The position numbers and the translations under genes are program-made. This document shows positions 30,801 to 39,266 of a stretch of 64,000 nt of DNA, piece after piece. The notes under the pieces were generated by a model. It worked only from the letters and a program-made list of their open reading frames with translations. It did no database searches and was not told the origin of the DNA. The stretch is from Novosphingobium sp. FSW06-99 (GTDB taxonomy: Bacteria > Pseudomonadota > Alphaproteobacteria > Sphingomonadales > Sphingomonadaceae), in contig NZ_KQ954253.1 in the NCBI RefSeq assembly GCF_001519065.1, forward strand, positions 258,087 through 322,086. Direction: 5' to 3'. Within the stretch, counting starts at the first letter, position 1; every line of letters begins with the position of its first letter.

Positions 30801-32519
30801 ATGCCCAAAAAATCACAGTATATCACCAAAAATCCTGATGAATCCCGCAAACAAGTTGTCATTGTCATCGATGATGACCCAATTGTTTCAGCAGGATTTG
30901 TGATCGTACTTGAAGATGCCGGATACCAGGCGATGGCGTTCGGCAGTGGCGAAGACCTGTTTGGTGCCGATTGCGGCAATCAGGCCATTTGCGTGCTGCT
31001 GGATGTAAGCTTGCCGGGGATTTCCGGCGTGGAGACACTTCACCGATTACGGGCCGCAGGAAATCTGGTTCCAGTGATAATGATCACCGGCTCGGGCAGC
31101 GTGGCCATTGCTGTCGAAGCCATGAAGGCTGGTGCGTGCGACTTTATTGAAAAGCCGGCCAGCGACAAAGATATACTGGAGGCGATCGCCAGGGCGCTTG
31201 CACCAAGTCCCGACAATCCGACGCTTGATCACCTTCGCGCCGACGCTGCAAAATTCCTTGGTCAGCTCACCAAACGGCAGAGGCAGATTCTTGACCTCAT
31301 CATGGAGGGGTATCCGAACAAGAACATCGCGACCGACCTCAAGCTCAGCCAACGGACCGTCGAAAGCCACCGCGCCATCATTATGGACAAAGCCGGGGTA
31401 AAATCGCTGCCCGCCCTCACCCGCTTGATGTTTGCCGCAAGTTTGCCGCTGCAGCCCGCTTCGACCACGGCAATTTCCACGGTGCTCGGCCATCAGATTG
31501 AGGAAGTGGAAGTCCCGAACGAAGTGGACCGCGATCGTTTTGAACGCTTTTTCGAACAGATCCCGCTCGCGGTCGTCGTATCGACGCTGATCACGCACGA
31601 GCATGTCATATACGCCAACCCGGCGTTCGAAGCACTGTCAGGTCAAGTTCGGTCCGAGATCGAAGGTCAGCCATGGGGCCGCCTGCGCGGGTCATCGGTC
31701 GGCAGAGACCAGCCCGTCGCCCTTGGTGATGCGATAACCGCCGCGCCCGAAGTGATCGGCACTTTTCAGATCGACCGGCCCGACGGCAGTGCATCGCTGA
31801 TAGACCTGTTTTCCAGCATCATTTCCGATGATGAAGGAAACCCGGAATTCCGGCTGGCCGCGCTGGTTGATGTGGCCCCCCGCGATTCCAGCCTGGTGCA
31901 GGAATTCGAAGTCCAGATGCGAGAAAAGGACATGCGCTTGCTGGAAATGCAGCACCGCGTGAAAAACAATCTCCAGATGATTACAGCGCTCGTCCGCGTC
32001 GAGGCGCGCAAGGCCCGCAATCAGGACGAAAGCGGCATGTTCGACAGGCTGGCGGGGCGGATCAATTCAATTCAGTTGGTCTACAAGCTGCTGTCGGAAT
32101 CCGGTCAGCGCGAGGAAGTCGATCTGGGCGTCTATCTGAGCGATGTAGCCTCTTCCATCATGCATGCATCGGCGATGGAAGGGATCCGGCTTGAATTGAA
32201 GGTCGATTCCTATCCCGTATCGGTCAACGTCGCACTGCCGACCGGCATGGTGGTCAACGAATTGATGACCAATTCGCTGAAACACGCCTTCGTTGACAGG
32301 GATTCCGGCACGATCCTGATCCACAGCCTGTCTGACGAACGAGGCCGCCGCGTTGTCGTCGCCGATGATGGGGTCGGGCTGCCGCCCGATGTCTCGTGGC
32401 CGAAACACGGCAAACTTGGTGCATTGATCGTCCAGTCGCTGCGCCAGAATGCCAAGGCTGACCTTGCGGTCGACTCTCAGCCTGGCCGCGGCGTGCGCTT
32501 TACGATTACATTTGCCTAA
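30801..32519 (+). CDS. REC-LuxR HTH-PAS-HisKA_2 kinase fusion protein
   Basis: 572 residues joining a whole response regulator to a sensor kinase. Residues 18-130 form a receiver (VIVIDDDPIVSAG, phospho-acceptor Asp68 in VLLDVSLPGISG, ITGSG, KPA). Residues 155-212 form a LuxR/FixJ-type DNA-binding domain (LTKRQRQILDLIMEGYPNKN, TVESHRAIIMDKAGVKSL). Residues 245-360 form a PAS domain (RFFEQIPLAVVVS, IYANPAFEALSGQ). A HisKA_2 dimer helix follows with His385 in MQHRVKNNLQMITAL. The ATPase has NELMTNSLKHAF and ADDGVGLPP. Such kinases usually end a light, redox or general-stress pathway; no DNA-binding half is normal there. Ribosome site weak; the previous 350 bases are AT-rich. Stands alone, no cognate gene adjacent. 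Confidence 0.87.
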   Translation: MPKKSQYITKNPDESRKQVVIVIDDDPIVSAGFVIVLEDAGYQAMAFGSGEDLFGADCGNQAICVLLDVSLPGISGVETLHRLRAAGNLVPVIMITGSGSVAIAVEAMKAGACDFIEKPASDKDILEAIARALAPSPDNPTLDHLRADAAKFLGQLTKRQRQILDLIMEGYPNKNIATDLKLSQRTVESHRAIIMDKAGVKSLPALTRLMFAASLPLQPASTTAISTVLGHQIEEVEVPNEVDRDRFERFFEQIPLAVVVSTLITHEHVIYANPAFEALSGQVRSEIEGQPWGRLRGSSVGRDQPVALGDAITAAPEVIGTFQIDRPDGSASLIDLFSSIISDDEGNPEFRLAALVDVAPRDSSLVQEFEVQMREKDMRLLEMQHRVKNNLQMITALVRVEARKARNQDESGMFDRLAGRINSIQLVYKLLSESGQREEVDLGVYLSDVASSIMHASAMEGIRLELKVDSYPVSVNVALPTGMVVNELMTNSLKHAFVDRDSGTILIHSLSDERGRRVVVADDGVGLPPDVSWPKHGKLGALIVQSLRQNAKADLAVDSQPGRGVRFTITFA

Positions 32520-32536
32520 CCGCCCCGCTCCCCCAC

Positions 32537-33355
32537 TCAAAACGGCCGGTCACCCATAATCGTCGCCCGGTTCATCACCCTGTGCGCATTGCCATAATCG
32601 TATGTCGCGTAATGCTGGGTTACCCGGTTGTCCCAGATCGCCACGTCGCCTGCGCGCCATTTCCAGCGGACGGTGAATTCGGGGCGGGTGATGTGGGTGT
32701 AGAGCATGGTCAGCAGGGGGTCGGCCATGGCGGGCTCCATGCCGACGATGCCGGTGGTAAAACCTTCGCTGACATAGATGGCTTTGCGGCCGGTGACCGG
32801 GTGCGTGCGGATAACGGGGTGGACCATGGGCGGGTTGTTGCGTTTGGCCGCCTCCAGGGCGGCCGCGTCAAAGCGATCGGGCGGGAACGATTTGGCCAGA
32901 TCGTGGGTGGCCGACAGCGTGGCCAGCCAGGTTTTCATCGTGGCGGGCAGCGCGTCATAGGCGGCGGTGGCGCTGGCCCACAGCGTGTCACCGCCCAGCG
33001 GGGGCACTTTGCGCGCCAGCAGCACGGCGCCCAGCGCGGGGGTTTCCAGAAAGCTGACATCGCTGTGCCACAGCGCATTGTCGCGCAGATCGTTGAGCGC
33101 GGTGTCGAGCAGCATGATTTCGGGCACGGCCTTTGATCGCGGATAGATCGGGTGGACGTGCAGCGGGCCGAAACGCGCGGCAAAATCGCGCTGTTGCCGT
33201 TCGGTAATCGCCTGATCGCGCACAAAGATCACCTGGCGGTCGATCATCGCCGCCTCGATGTCGCGGTGGGTCTGCGCATCCAGCGGCTGCGCCAGATCCA
33301 CGCCTGACACGATCGCCCCGATCGCCGGGGTCAGCGGTTCAATCGTGATACCCAT
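32537..33355 (-). CDS. TauD/TfdA-family Fe(II)/2-oxoglutarate dioxygenase
   Basis: 272 residues. Iron ligands are the HxD of ALWHSDVSFLETP and the distal His of RVTQHYATYDYGNAHRVMNR, whose last Arg binds 2-oxoglutarate. IGAIVSGVDLAQPLD and VIFVRDQAI mark the TauD fold. The family oxidises taurine, sulfonates, aryloxyacetates or other small acids; the exact substrate is open. The ATG at 33355 has GGAG eight bases upstream; the earlier GTG at 33364 is possible. It is the last gene of the catabolic cluster on the minus strand, 110 bases after the monooxygenase. Confidence 0.85.
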   Translation of the reverse strand: MGITIEPLTPAIGAIVSGVDLAQPLDAQTHRDIEAAMIDRQVIFVRDQAITERQQRDFAARFGPLHVHPIYPRSKAVPEIMLLDTALNDLRDNALWHSDVSFLETPALGAVLLARKVPPLGGDTLWASATAAYDALPATMKTWLATLSATHDLAKSFPPDRFDAAALEAAKRNNPPMVHPVIRTHPVTGRKAIYVSEGFTTGIVGMEPAMADPLLTMLYTHITRPEFTVRWKWRAGDVAIWDNRVTQHYATYDYGNAHRVMNRATIMGDRPF

Positions 33356-33465
33356 CGCCTGCACTCCACGCCGCGCCGATCCTGCACGACCGGCGCCGTC
33401 TCGTCCGTGCCGCGCGCGCCGGAATCAAGTGTTATTTTGCCGCATCAGACAAATGTCGAACCGCA

Positions 33466-35415
33466 TCAGGCCGGCACACGGTCGGCATCGAACACCAGAT
33501 CGGCGGGATCGGCCTCGCGCGTCATCCGCCAGAACGCGTCATTGCGCCACGGGGTGATCGCCACCACCCGTCCGCGCGAATTGCGATACCAGTTGGTGGC
33601 GCCGGGGTGGGTCCACACCAGCCGGTCATGCGCCGCATCGATGCGCTGGCGATAGGCGTGATAGACGTCGTCGCGCACTTCGACCGTGGTCGCGCCGGTT
33701 TCGACCGTGCGCGCGATCAGCCGGGTGGCATAGTGCGCCTGGTTTTCGATATTGCGGATCATGCTGCCGCCATGCCCCGATCCGACATTCGGGCCCAGCA
33801 GGATGAAGAAATTGGGAAATCCGGGCACCAGCGTGCCCAGATAGGCGGCGGCATCGTCGCCATCCCAGAATTCGCGCAAGACCCGCCCGCCGCGCCCGAT
33901 CACATCATAAGACCCGAGCACTTGCGCCGCCGCAAAGCCGGTGGCCAGGATGATCACATCCGCCTCGACCTGCGTGCCATCGCCTGCGGTCAGCACCGAT
34001 CCCTCGATCTGTGCCAGCCGGTCGGGCACCAGCCGCACATGCGGTTTGCGCAAAGTGCGATACCACCCGTTGTCGAGCAGCATGCGTTTGGCAAACGGGG
34101 GATAATCGGGCAGCACCAGGGGCAGCAGATCCTGCCGGTCGCCCAGTTCCGCCTCGACATAACGGGTGAAGAACCGGCGATGGCCATCGTTGACAGCGTT
34201 GACCGCGCGCGCCGGTTCGGGCCAGTCGGGATCGCGCTGCAACGTACCGTGGACCCGGTCGTTGAACGTCCAGGCCAGCCGCTGTTCCACCCATGCGCGA
34301 TAGAGCGGCACGCGCTGCGACAGATAGCGCACCGCCGCCGGAATGACCTTGCGAAACTGCGGAAAGGGCGCGGCCCATTGGCGCGACCGAGCAAACACGG
34401 TCAGGCTGGCGACACTGTCGGCAATCGCCGGCACGACTTGCATGGCCGATGCGCCGTTGCCCACCACCGCGACTCGCTTGCCGGTCAGATCGAGGTCTGT
34501 CGGCCAGTGCGAGGTGTGCACCACCTGCCCGGCAAAGCGGTCGAGCCCGGCAATATCGGGCACCACCGGGGTGTTGAGAATGCCGACGGCACTGAACACG
34601 AAATCGGCGCTATGCACCGTCTCGTGCCCTTCGGCATCGACCGCGACAACCTGCCAGCGCTGCGTATCAGCCTGCCATGTGGCCGACCGCACGCGCGTGT
34701 TGAACCGCACTTTGTCATACAGCCCGTGGGCGCGCGCGGTGTCGATCAGATAGCGTTCGATCTCGTCGCGACGCGGAAAATAATGTGCCCAGTCGTTGGG
34801 ACGGAACGAAAAGGTATAAGTCAGATTGGGCGTGTCGACGCCGCACCCGGGATAGCTGTTTTCCCACCAAGTGCCGCCGAATTCGGCATTTTTTTCCAGG
34901 ATGGTGGTGGCAATCCCCAGCTCTGCCAGGCGGATCGCCGCGCAGATTCCCGATATCCCCGCACCGATCACGATCGCACTGCGCCCCAGGCCCACCGGGG
35001 CAGGTTCCGGCGCGGGATCGAGTTGCATCGTCGCGGCGATGATGTCGCCATATTCGGCCGGCACCGGCTCGTCCATCGACACCGCCAACATGTGCGCCAG
35101 CGTGGCATTGTCGGGACGCGGCAGGGCGACGGGCGCGCCATCGAGCCAGCCGTAAATTGCGCCGCGCGCGGCGGCGCGGATTTCCCCCGCGATCGCATCG
35201 GGCAGGCCGCCATCGTCGTTGTCATCCAGCCCCTTGCCGCGCCGGGGGGCATAAGGCGGCTCCAGCCAGCGCAGATCGCCGGTCAATTGCACCAACGTCA
35301 ACAGCAGCGCCGGCAGGTTGCACGCGGCGATCCCTGCATCGAGCAATGCACGATCGAGCGGCCCGGCATCGGCGGGCGGGATCAGCAGCGGGCAGTGCAC
35401 GGCAGTGGCAGTCAT
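33466..35415 (-). CDS. Baeyer-Villiger-type flavin monooxygenase
   Basis: 649 residues. Two Rossmann motifs (VIGAGISGICAAIRLAELGI for FAD, VAVVGNGASAMQVVPAIA for NADPH) flank the BVMO fingerprint FAGQVVHTSHWP. GGTWWENSYPGCGVDTPNLTYTF is the typical FAD/substrate loop. The N-terminal 140 residues precede the FAD domain and are extra to the usual 500-550-residue enzyme; similar leaders occur in the longer group of BVMOs that act on steroid or acetophenone-like ketones. It should turn a ketone into an ester or lactone. An operator-like box TACTGATCAGTATAT lies 78 bases upstream. It probably follows the acyl-CoA ligase in one transcript or has its own promoter. Confidence 0.9.
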   Translation of the reverse strand: MTATAVHCPLLIPPADAGPLDRALLDAGIAACNLPALLLTLVQLTGDLRWLEPPYAPRRGKGLDDNDDGGLPDAIAGEIRAAARGAIYGWLDGAPVALPRPDNATLAHMLAVSMDEPVPAEYGDIIAATMQLDPAPEPAPVGLGRSAIVIGAGISGICAAIRLAELGIATTILEKNAEFGGTWWENSYPGCGVDTPNLTYTFSFRPNDWAHYFPRRDEIERYLIDTARAHGLYDKVRFNTRVRSATWQADTQRWQVVAVDAEGHETVHSADFVFSAVGILNTPVVPDIAGLDRFAGQVVHTSHWPTDLDLTGKRVAVVGNGASAMQVVPAIADSVASLTVFARSRQWAAPFPQFRKVIPAAVRYLSQRVPLYRAWVEQRLAWTFNDRVHGTLQRDPDWPEPARAVNAVNDGHRRFFTRYVEAELGDRQDLLPLVLPDYPPFAKRMLLDNGWYRTLRKPHVRLVPDRLAQIEGSVLTAGDGTQVEADVIILATGFAAAQVLGSYDVIGRGGRVLREFWDGDDAAAYLGTLVPGFPNFFILLGPNVGSGHGGSMIRNIENQAHYATRLIARTVETGATTVEVRDDVYHAYRQRIDAAHDRLVWTHPGATNWYRNSRGRVVAITPWRNDAFWRMTREADPADLVFDADRVPA

Positions 35416-35493
35416 GGCACATCCTCATGAGACACGCGCACCAGGACGCGATCCCGGCTGCACGGCAATATCATACTATTGGTATCAAATATC

Positions 35494-35508
35494 TACTGAT
35501 CAGTATAT
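35494..35508. promoter_or_regulatory. Shared regulon box upstream of BVMO
   Basis: TACTGATCAGTATAT, of which TACTGATCAGTA is a perfect 12-bp palindrome. The TAC-N5-AGTATAT pattern recurs at 39171 and 43787. A second AT-rich stretch 20 bases to the left (TACTATTGGTA, near 35474) resembles TGCCATTGGTA beside the third copy. Confidence 0.6.
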
Positions 35509-35539
35509 GAAGTCAATCGAGGCTGCAGGGTGGCGCGCC

Positions 35540-37180
35540 TCAGTGCGAAAAAACCTCGCGCTTCAGGCGCATGCCCGCCGCCTCGCGATCCCAGGTGTCA
35601 TCAGTCACGCCTTGCGCGCGCAGATCCGCCTTGCGCACTTTGGCCGAAGGTGTCTTGGGCAATTCGGGCAGGACGCGGATATAGCGCGGCACCATGAAAT
35701 AGGGCATGCGATCGGCCAGAAACCCGATCAATTCCGCCGGATCGATCGAATGCCCCGGCACCGGCGCCACGATCACCATCACATCGTCTTCCGACAGCGG
35801 GCTGGGCACGCCGATCGCGGCGGCTTCGCGCACGGCAGGGTGCGCGCAGACTTCGACTTCCACCTCGAACGACGAGATGTTTTCGCCACGCCGCCGGATC
35901 GCGTCCTTGACCCGGTCGACGAAGTAGAAATAGCCGTCGGCATCGCGGCGAAAGGCATCACCGGTGTGGAACCAGCCGTTGGCCCAGGCCTGCGCCGTCG
36001 CCTCGGGATTGCGATGATAGCCGCTGTTCATCGCAAACGGCCGATCGGTGCGCACCAGCATTTCGCCGATGTCGCCCACCGGCACTTCGCCACCGTGGCG
36101 ATCGACCAAGCGCACTTCAACCCCGGGGCGCACTTTGCCGCACGTCCCGCGCCGCACTGGATTGGCCTCCGACACGATCGGCGATGACACCTCGGTCATG
36201 TTGAAAATGGTATATATATCAATGCTAAATCGTTCGGTAAACGCCGGAGCATCGTCGGTCAGCGGTACCATAAAGGCCTTTTTGACGCCATGCGCGCGGT
36301 CCTGCGGCGATGGCGGCCGTTTCAGCAGGAATGTCGCCATCACCCCCAGCAGGAACACCACGGTCGCCCCGGTACGCGCGGCGATGTCCCAGAACCGGTC
36401 GGTGGCAAAGCTTTCGACCATCGCCACCGAAGCGCCGCGCGCCAGCATCACAAAGGGCGGCCCCATCCCGCCGATGTGAAAGATCGGCGCAACGCACAAA
36501 TAGCGGTCGTCGCGCCCGACCATCGGCCAGGATTCCGGCCCGGCATTGGAAAACATGTGCAGATAGGACGACAGCACGCCTTTCGATGGCCCGGTGGTGC
36601 CCGAAGTATAGATCACCGACTGGATATCCCACGGATCGATCGGCCGTTCGAGCGGCGGCACCGTGCTGCCATCGATGGCATCGAAGCGCACCGTGGGCAG
36701 GCCGATATCGGGCGCGTCACCCGCCGTGGTCAGCACCGCCAGCCCCAGATCGGCCCGATCGATCTCGCCAAGGCGGCCGACCAGATCGGGGTGGGCGATG
36801 ATCAGCCGCGCGCCCGAATTGGCCACCACATGCGCCAGCAGATTGCCGCGATAGGCGGTGTTGAACGGCACGAATACTGCGCCCAGATAGTTGATCGCAT
36901 AGAACGCCACCAGCGCCTCGCGCCCATTGGGCAGCCACACCGCAACGAAATCGCCCTGCCCGACCCCCAACGCGGCCAGCCCGGCGGCCTTGGCCAGCGT
37001 GCGGCGGCGCACCTCGGCAAAGCTCCATTGCTCGCCGTCTTCCCACACCACATGCACCCGGTCGGGCGTCTGGTCGGCCCAGCGATCGATCAGATAGCGC
37101 AGCACGCAGTGATCGCGATCGGGAATGCGCGGATCGGCAAAATCGCGCGTGCGCACCGGCGTTTCGTTGGTCATTGGCAT
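35540..37180 (-). CDS. AMP-forming acyl-CoA ligase (CaiC/fatty-acyl type)
   Basis: 546 residues of the ANL superfamily. The phosphate loop is IYTSGTTGPSKGV, followed by YGPPFV-like and NMTEVSSPIVSEANP, the adenylate motif YHRNPEATAQAWANGWFHTGDAFRRD and the hinge VDRVKDAIRRRGENISS; the catalytic Lys is in TPSAKVRKADLR. It activates a carboxylic acid to a CoA thioester with ATP. Crotonobetaine-like ligases are nearest in style. GGGGAG precedes the ATG at 37180. It lies 52 bases after the TetR gene and before the BVMO, both on this strand. It should prepare the acid for the AMACR-like protein and beta-oxidation. Confidence 0.88.
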   Translation of the reverse strand: MPMTNETPVRTRDFADPRIPDRDHCVLRYLIDRWADQTPDRVHVVWEDGEQWSFAEVRRRTLAKAAGLAALGVGQGDFVAVWLPNGREALVAFYAINYLGAVFVPFNTAYRGNLLAHVVANSGARLIIAHPDLVGRLGEIDRADLGLAVLTTAGDAPDIGLPTVRFDAIDGSTVPPLERPIDPWDIQSVIYTSGTTGPSKGVLSSYLHMFSNAGPESWPMVGRDDRYLCVAPIFHIGGMGPPFVMLARGASVAMVESFATDRFWDIAARTGATVVFLLGVMATFLLKRPPSPQDRAHGVKKAFMVPLTDDAPAFTERFSIDIYTIFNMTEVSSPIVSEANPVRRGTCGKVRPGVEVRLVDRHGGEVPVGDIGEMLVRTDRPFAMNSGYHRNPEATAQAWANGWFHTGDAFRRDADGYFYFVDRVKDAIRRRGENISSFEVEVEVCAHPAVREAAAIGVPSPLSEDDVMVIVAPVPGHSIDPAELIGFLADRMPYFMVPRYIRVLPELPKTPSAKVRKADLRAQGVTDDTWDREAAGMRLKREVFSH

Positions 37181-37232
37181 GTCTCCCCTGCCCGCCCGCA
37201 GGGATCGCGAGCGGGCCGATTGGGGCAGCGTA

Positions 37233-37919
37233 TCAATCCAGCCCGACCAGCCGCAGACAGGCCTTTACCGCCTGTTCCACCACGGCCTCGCCGGACCGGG
37301 CGCTGCCCGGTCGATAGCAATAGGTCATCCAGCTCAGCAGCCCGCCGATCCACACCGACATGGTCGGCGCATCGGCCACGGTAATACTGCCATCGCGCAT
37401 GCAGGCCTCGATCATCCGCCCGATGCGCAGATCGAATTCATGCCGCAGGCGCAGGATGCGTTGCGCATCGCCGCGTTCCAGGTTCATCATCTCGCGCTGA
37501 TAAACCACCAGATATTCGATGCGGTCGATGATGATCCCGGCCACTTCGCGCAACGAGGTGCGCAACAGATCGACCGGCGCGGCACCGATTTCGGCAGAAC
37601 TCGCCTCGATGCGGTCGAGCGCCGCCAGCGATTCGGTCACCCCCATCTCGCAGATCGCGCTCAGGATCGCCGCCTTGCCCTTGAAATAGGTATAGAGAAA
37701 CGGCTTGGTCGCGCTAAGCCGGTCGGCCAGCATGTCGAGTGTCGCCGTCTCATAGCCTTTTTCATAGAACAGTGCGCTCGCCTCCTCCAGAATGCGCGAG
37801 CGTTTGAACGCCACCACGCCGGGGCGGATTTCGCGGCCGGTGGTCTGTCCGGCCCCATCGGCATGGCGTGCGGAACGGCGCGGGGCGGCGGGCAGCGCCT
37901 GGGTTGGGTTTCGCGTCAT
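37233..37919 (-). CDS. TetR-family regulator of the catabolic cluster
   Basis: 228 residues. Basic N-terminal leader, then the TetR helix-turn-helix (SRILEEASALFYEKGYETATLDMLADRLSAT with TKPFLYTYFKGKAAIL) and a C-terminal ligand domain (EYLVVYQREMMNLERGDA). The start at 37919 gives an ATGA overlap with the Fe-dehydrogenase stop; a longer frame to 37988 would overlap it further. It sits inside the operon it most likely controls, and the repeated TAC-N5-AGTATAT boxes at 35494, 39171 and 43787 are the best candidate sites. The cognate ligand is probably an acyl-CoA or the growth substrate; this is inference. Confidence 0.88.
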   Translation of the reverse strand: MTRNPTQALPAAPRRSARHADGAGQTTGREIRPGVVAFKRSRILEEASALFYEKGYETATLDMLADRLSATKPFLYTYFKGKAAILSAICEMGVTESLAALDRIEASSAEIGAAPVDLLRTSLREVAGIIIDRIEYLVVYQREMMNLERGDAQRILRLRHEFDLRIGRMIEACMRDGSITVADAPTMSVWIGGLLSWMTYCYRPGSARSGEAVVEQAVKACLRLVGLD

Positions 37920-39094
37920 GCAGCCCTTCTGAGGATCTCGAGGATATCCTCCGGCGATGTCACGGGCCGGGGATTGGTCCTCCCCCATATATCAAGCAGG
38001 GTATATTCGGCTACTTGTTGGAAGCGATCTTCCCCCACGCCGACATCACGCAACCGGCGCGGCATGCCCAGCCCGGCGATAAACGCATCGAGCGCGTCGG
38101 CCGCACTGGCGCCCGCCCCGCCCAGCCCGGCCAGAATGCGGCCCTGGCGGCTGGCATCGTGCTGTGCATTCCATTCCAGCACATAGGGCGACATCACGCA
38201 CGAGGTATAGCCATGCGGCACATTGCACGTGCCACCCAGGATATGTCCAATGGCATGGCTGGCCCCCATCGGCACCCCGCCGATGATCGAAATCATCGAC
38301 TGCCACGCCCCGATCTGGCATTTCAGCCGCGCCTCCAGATCCGCGGGATCGGCCTTGACCCGGGGCAGGCCTTCAACCAGCAGGCGCAGCGCACTATCGG
38401 CCAGACCGTCGGCAAACGCGTTCGACTGGAACGACGCCAGCGTTTCGACCGCATGATCGACCGAACGCACCCCGGTCGACAGCCACAGCCATTCGGGCGA
38501 ATGGACCGTCAGCGCGGGATCGAGCACCACCATCACCGGGGCCATCGCGCGGTGTTCATAGCCCTGCTTGTGCTGGGACACTTCGTCGGTGGCCCCCGAC
38601 AGGGCGTTGAATTCGCCGCCGGACAGCGTGGTCGGCACACAGATCACCGGGATATCGGGCCCGACCGTGATCGGATTGATCACCTGACCTGCATCGTTGA
38701 CATAAGTCCGCAAGGGCTCGAACGCCTCGACCGTCGACACCCCGTGGCGGATCAGCAGCGGCACGATCTTGGCCGCGTCGGTCACCGAACCACCGCCCAC
38801 CGACACGATCAGGTCGGCCCGCGCCGCGCGCGCGGCATCGGCGGCGCGCAACACATCGGCGCGCGGCGCATGCGGGGCAATCCCGCTGAACGTGCCTGCA
38901 TGGCGGTGCCCCAGGGCGACCTCGATCGCAGCTATCGCATCGGTCTGTTCGCGCAACGTGGTCGACGCGATCAGGAACACCCGCGAATGCCCCGCAGCCT
39001 CAGCATGGTCGGCAAGCGCGCGCGCAGCGGGCTGCCCCATGGTAACGAGTTCGGTTCTGGTAAAGCCCATGCGGCTGGGAATGATGGCGGCCAC
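37916..39094 (-). CDS. Iron-containing alcohol dehydrogenase, maleylacetate reductase-like
   Basis: 392 residues of the Fe-ADH family (PF00465). Nucleotide motif SVGGGSVTDAAKIV with VPTTLSGGEFNAL; metal ligands Asp and His in GVRSVDHAVETLAS, ASHAIGHILGGTC and VPHGYTSCVMSPYVL. The sequence of the substrate loop is like the maleylacetate reductases, but a role as general alcohol or semialdehyde dehydrogenase is as likely here. A GTG at 39094 with AGGAGAG six bases upstream is preferred to the frame opening at 39160. It heads the minus-strand part of the cluster and overlaps the TetR gene by 4 bases. Divergent from the AMACR-like gene across a region containing a regulon box. Confidence 0.87.
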   Translation of the reverse strand: MAAIIPSRMGFTRTELVTMGQPAARALADHAEAAGHSRVFLIASTTLREQTDAIAAIEVALGHRHAGTFSGIAPHAPRADVLRAADAARAARADLIVSVGGGSVTDAAKIVPLLIRHGVSTVEAFEPLRTYVNDAGQVINPITVGPDIPVICVPTTLSGGEFNALSGATDEVSQHKQGYEHRAMAPVMVVLDPALTVHSPEWLWLSTGVRSVDHAVETLASFQSNAFADGLADSALRLLVEGLPRVKADPADLEARLKCQIGAWQSMISIIGGVPMGASHAIGHILGGTCNVPHGYTSCVMSPYVLEWNAQHDASRQGRILAGLGGAGASAADALDAFIAGLGMPRRLRDVGVGEDRFQQVAEYTLLDIWGRTNPRPVTSPEDILEILRRAA

Positions 39095-39170
39095 AGATCT
39101 CTCCTCTTGTCGCGCCGCGCTTGCTGCTCGCGCCAGGCGTCTTGACACGATGCTTGCCACAGCCGCGTTT

Positions 39171-39185
39171 TACCCGCTAGTATAT
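39171..39185. promoter_or_regulatory. Shared regulon box between Fe-ADH and AMACR-like gene
   Basis: TACCCGCTAGTATAT matches TAC-N5-AGTATAT seen at 35494 and 43787. It is 77 bases upstream of the Fe-ADH start and 81 bases upstream of the divergent gene. Confidence 0.5.
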
Positions 39186-39266
39186 TTTTGGACCCATGTT
39201 AAGATTTTGACCGAGCGCCGACGATCCCCGATCTGCCCCCGGCACAACAGCGGATAGCATACGACA

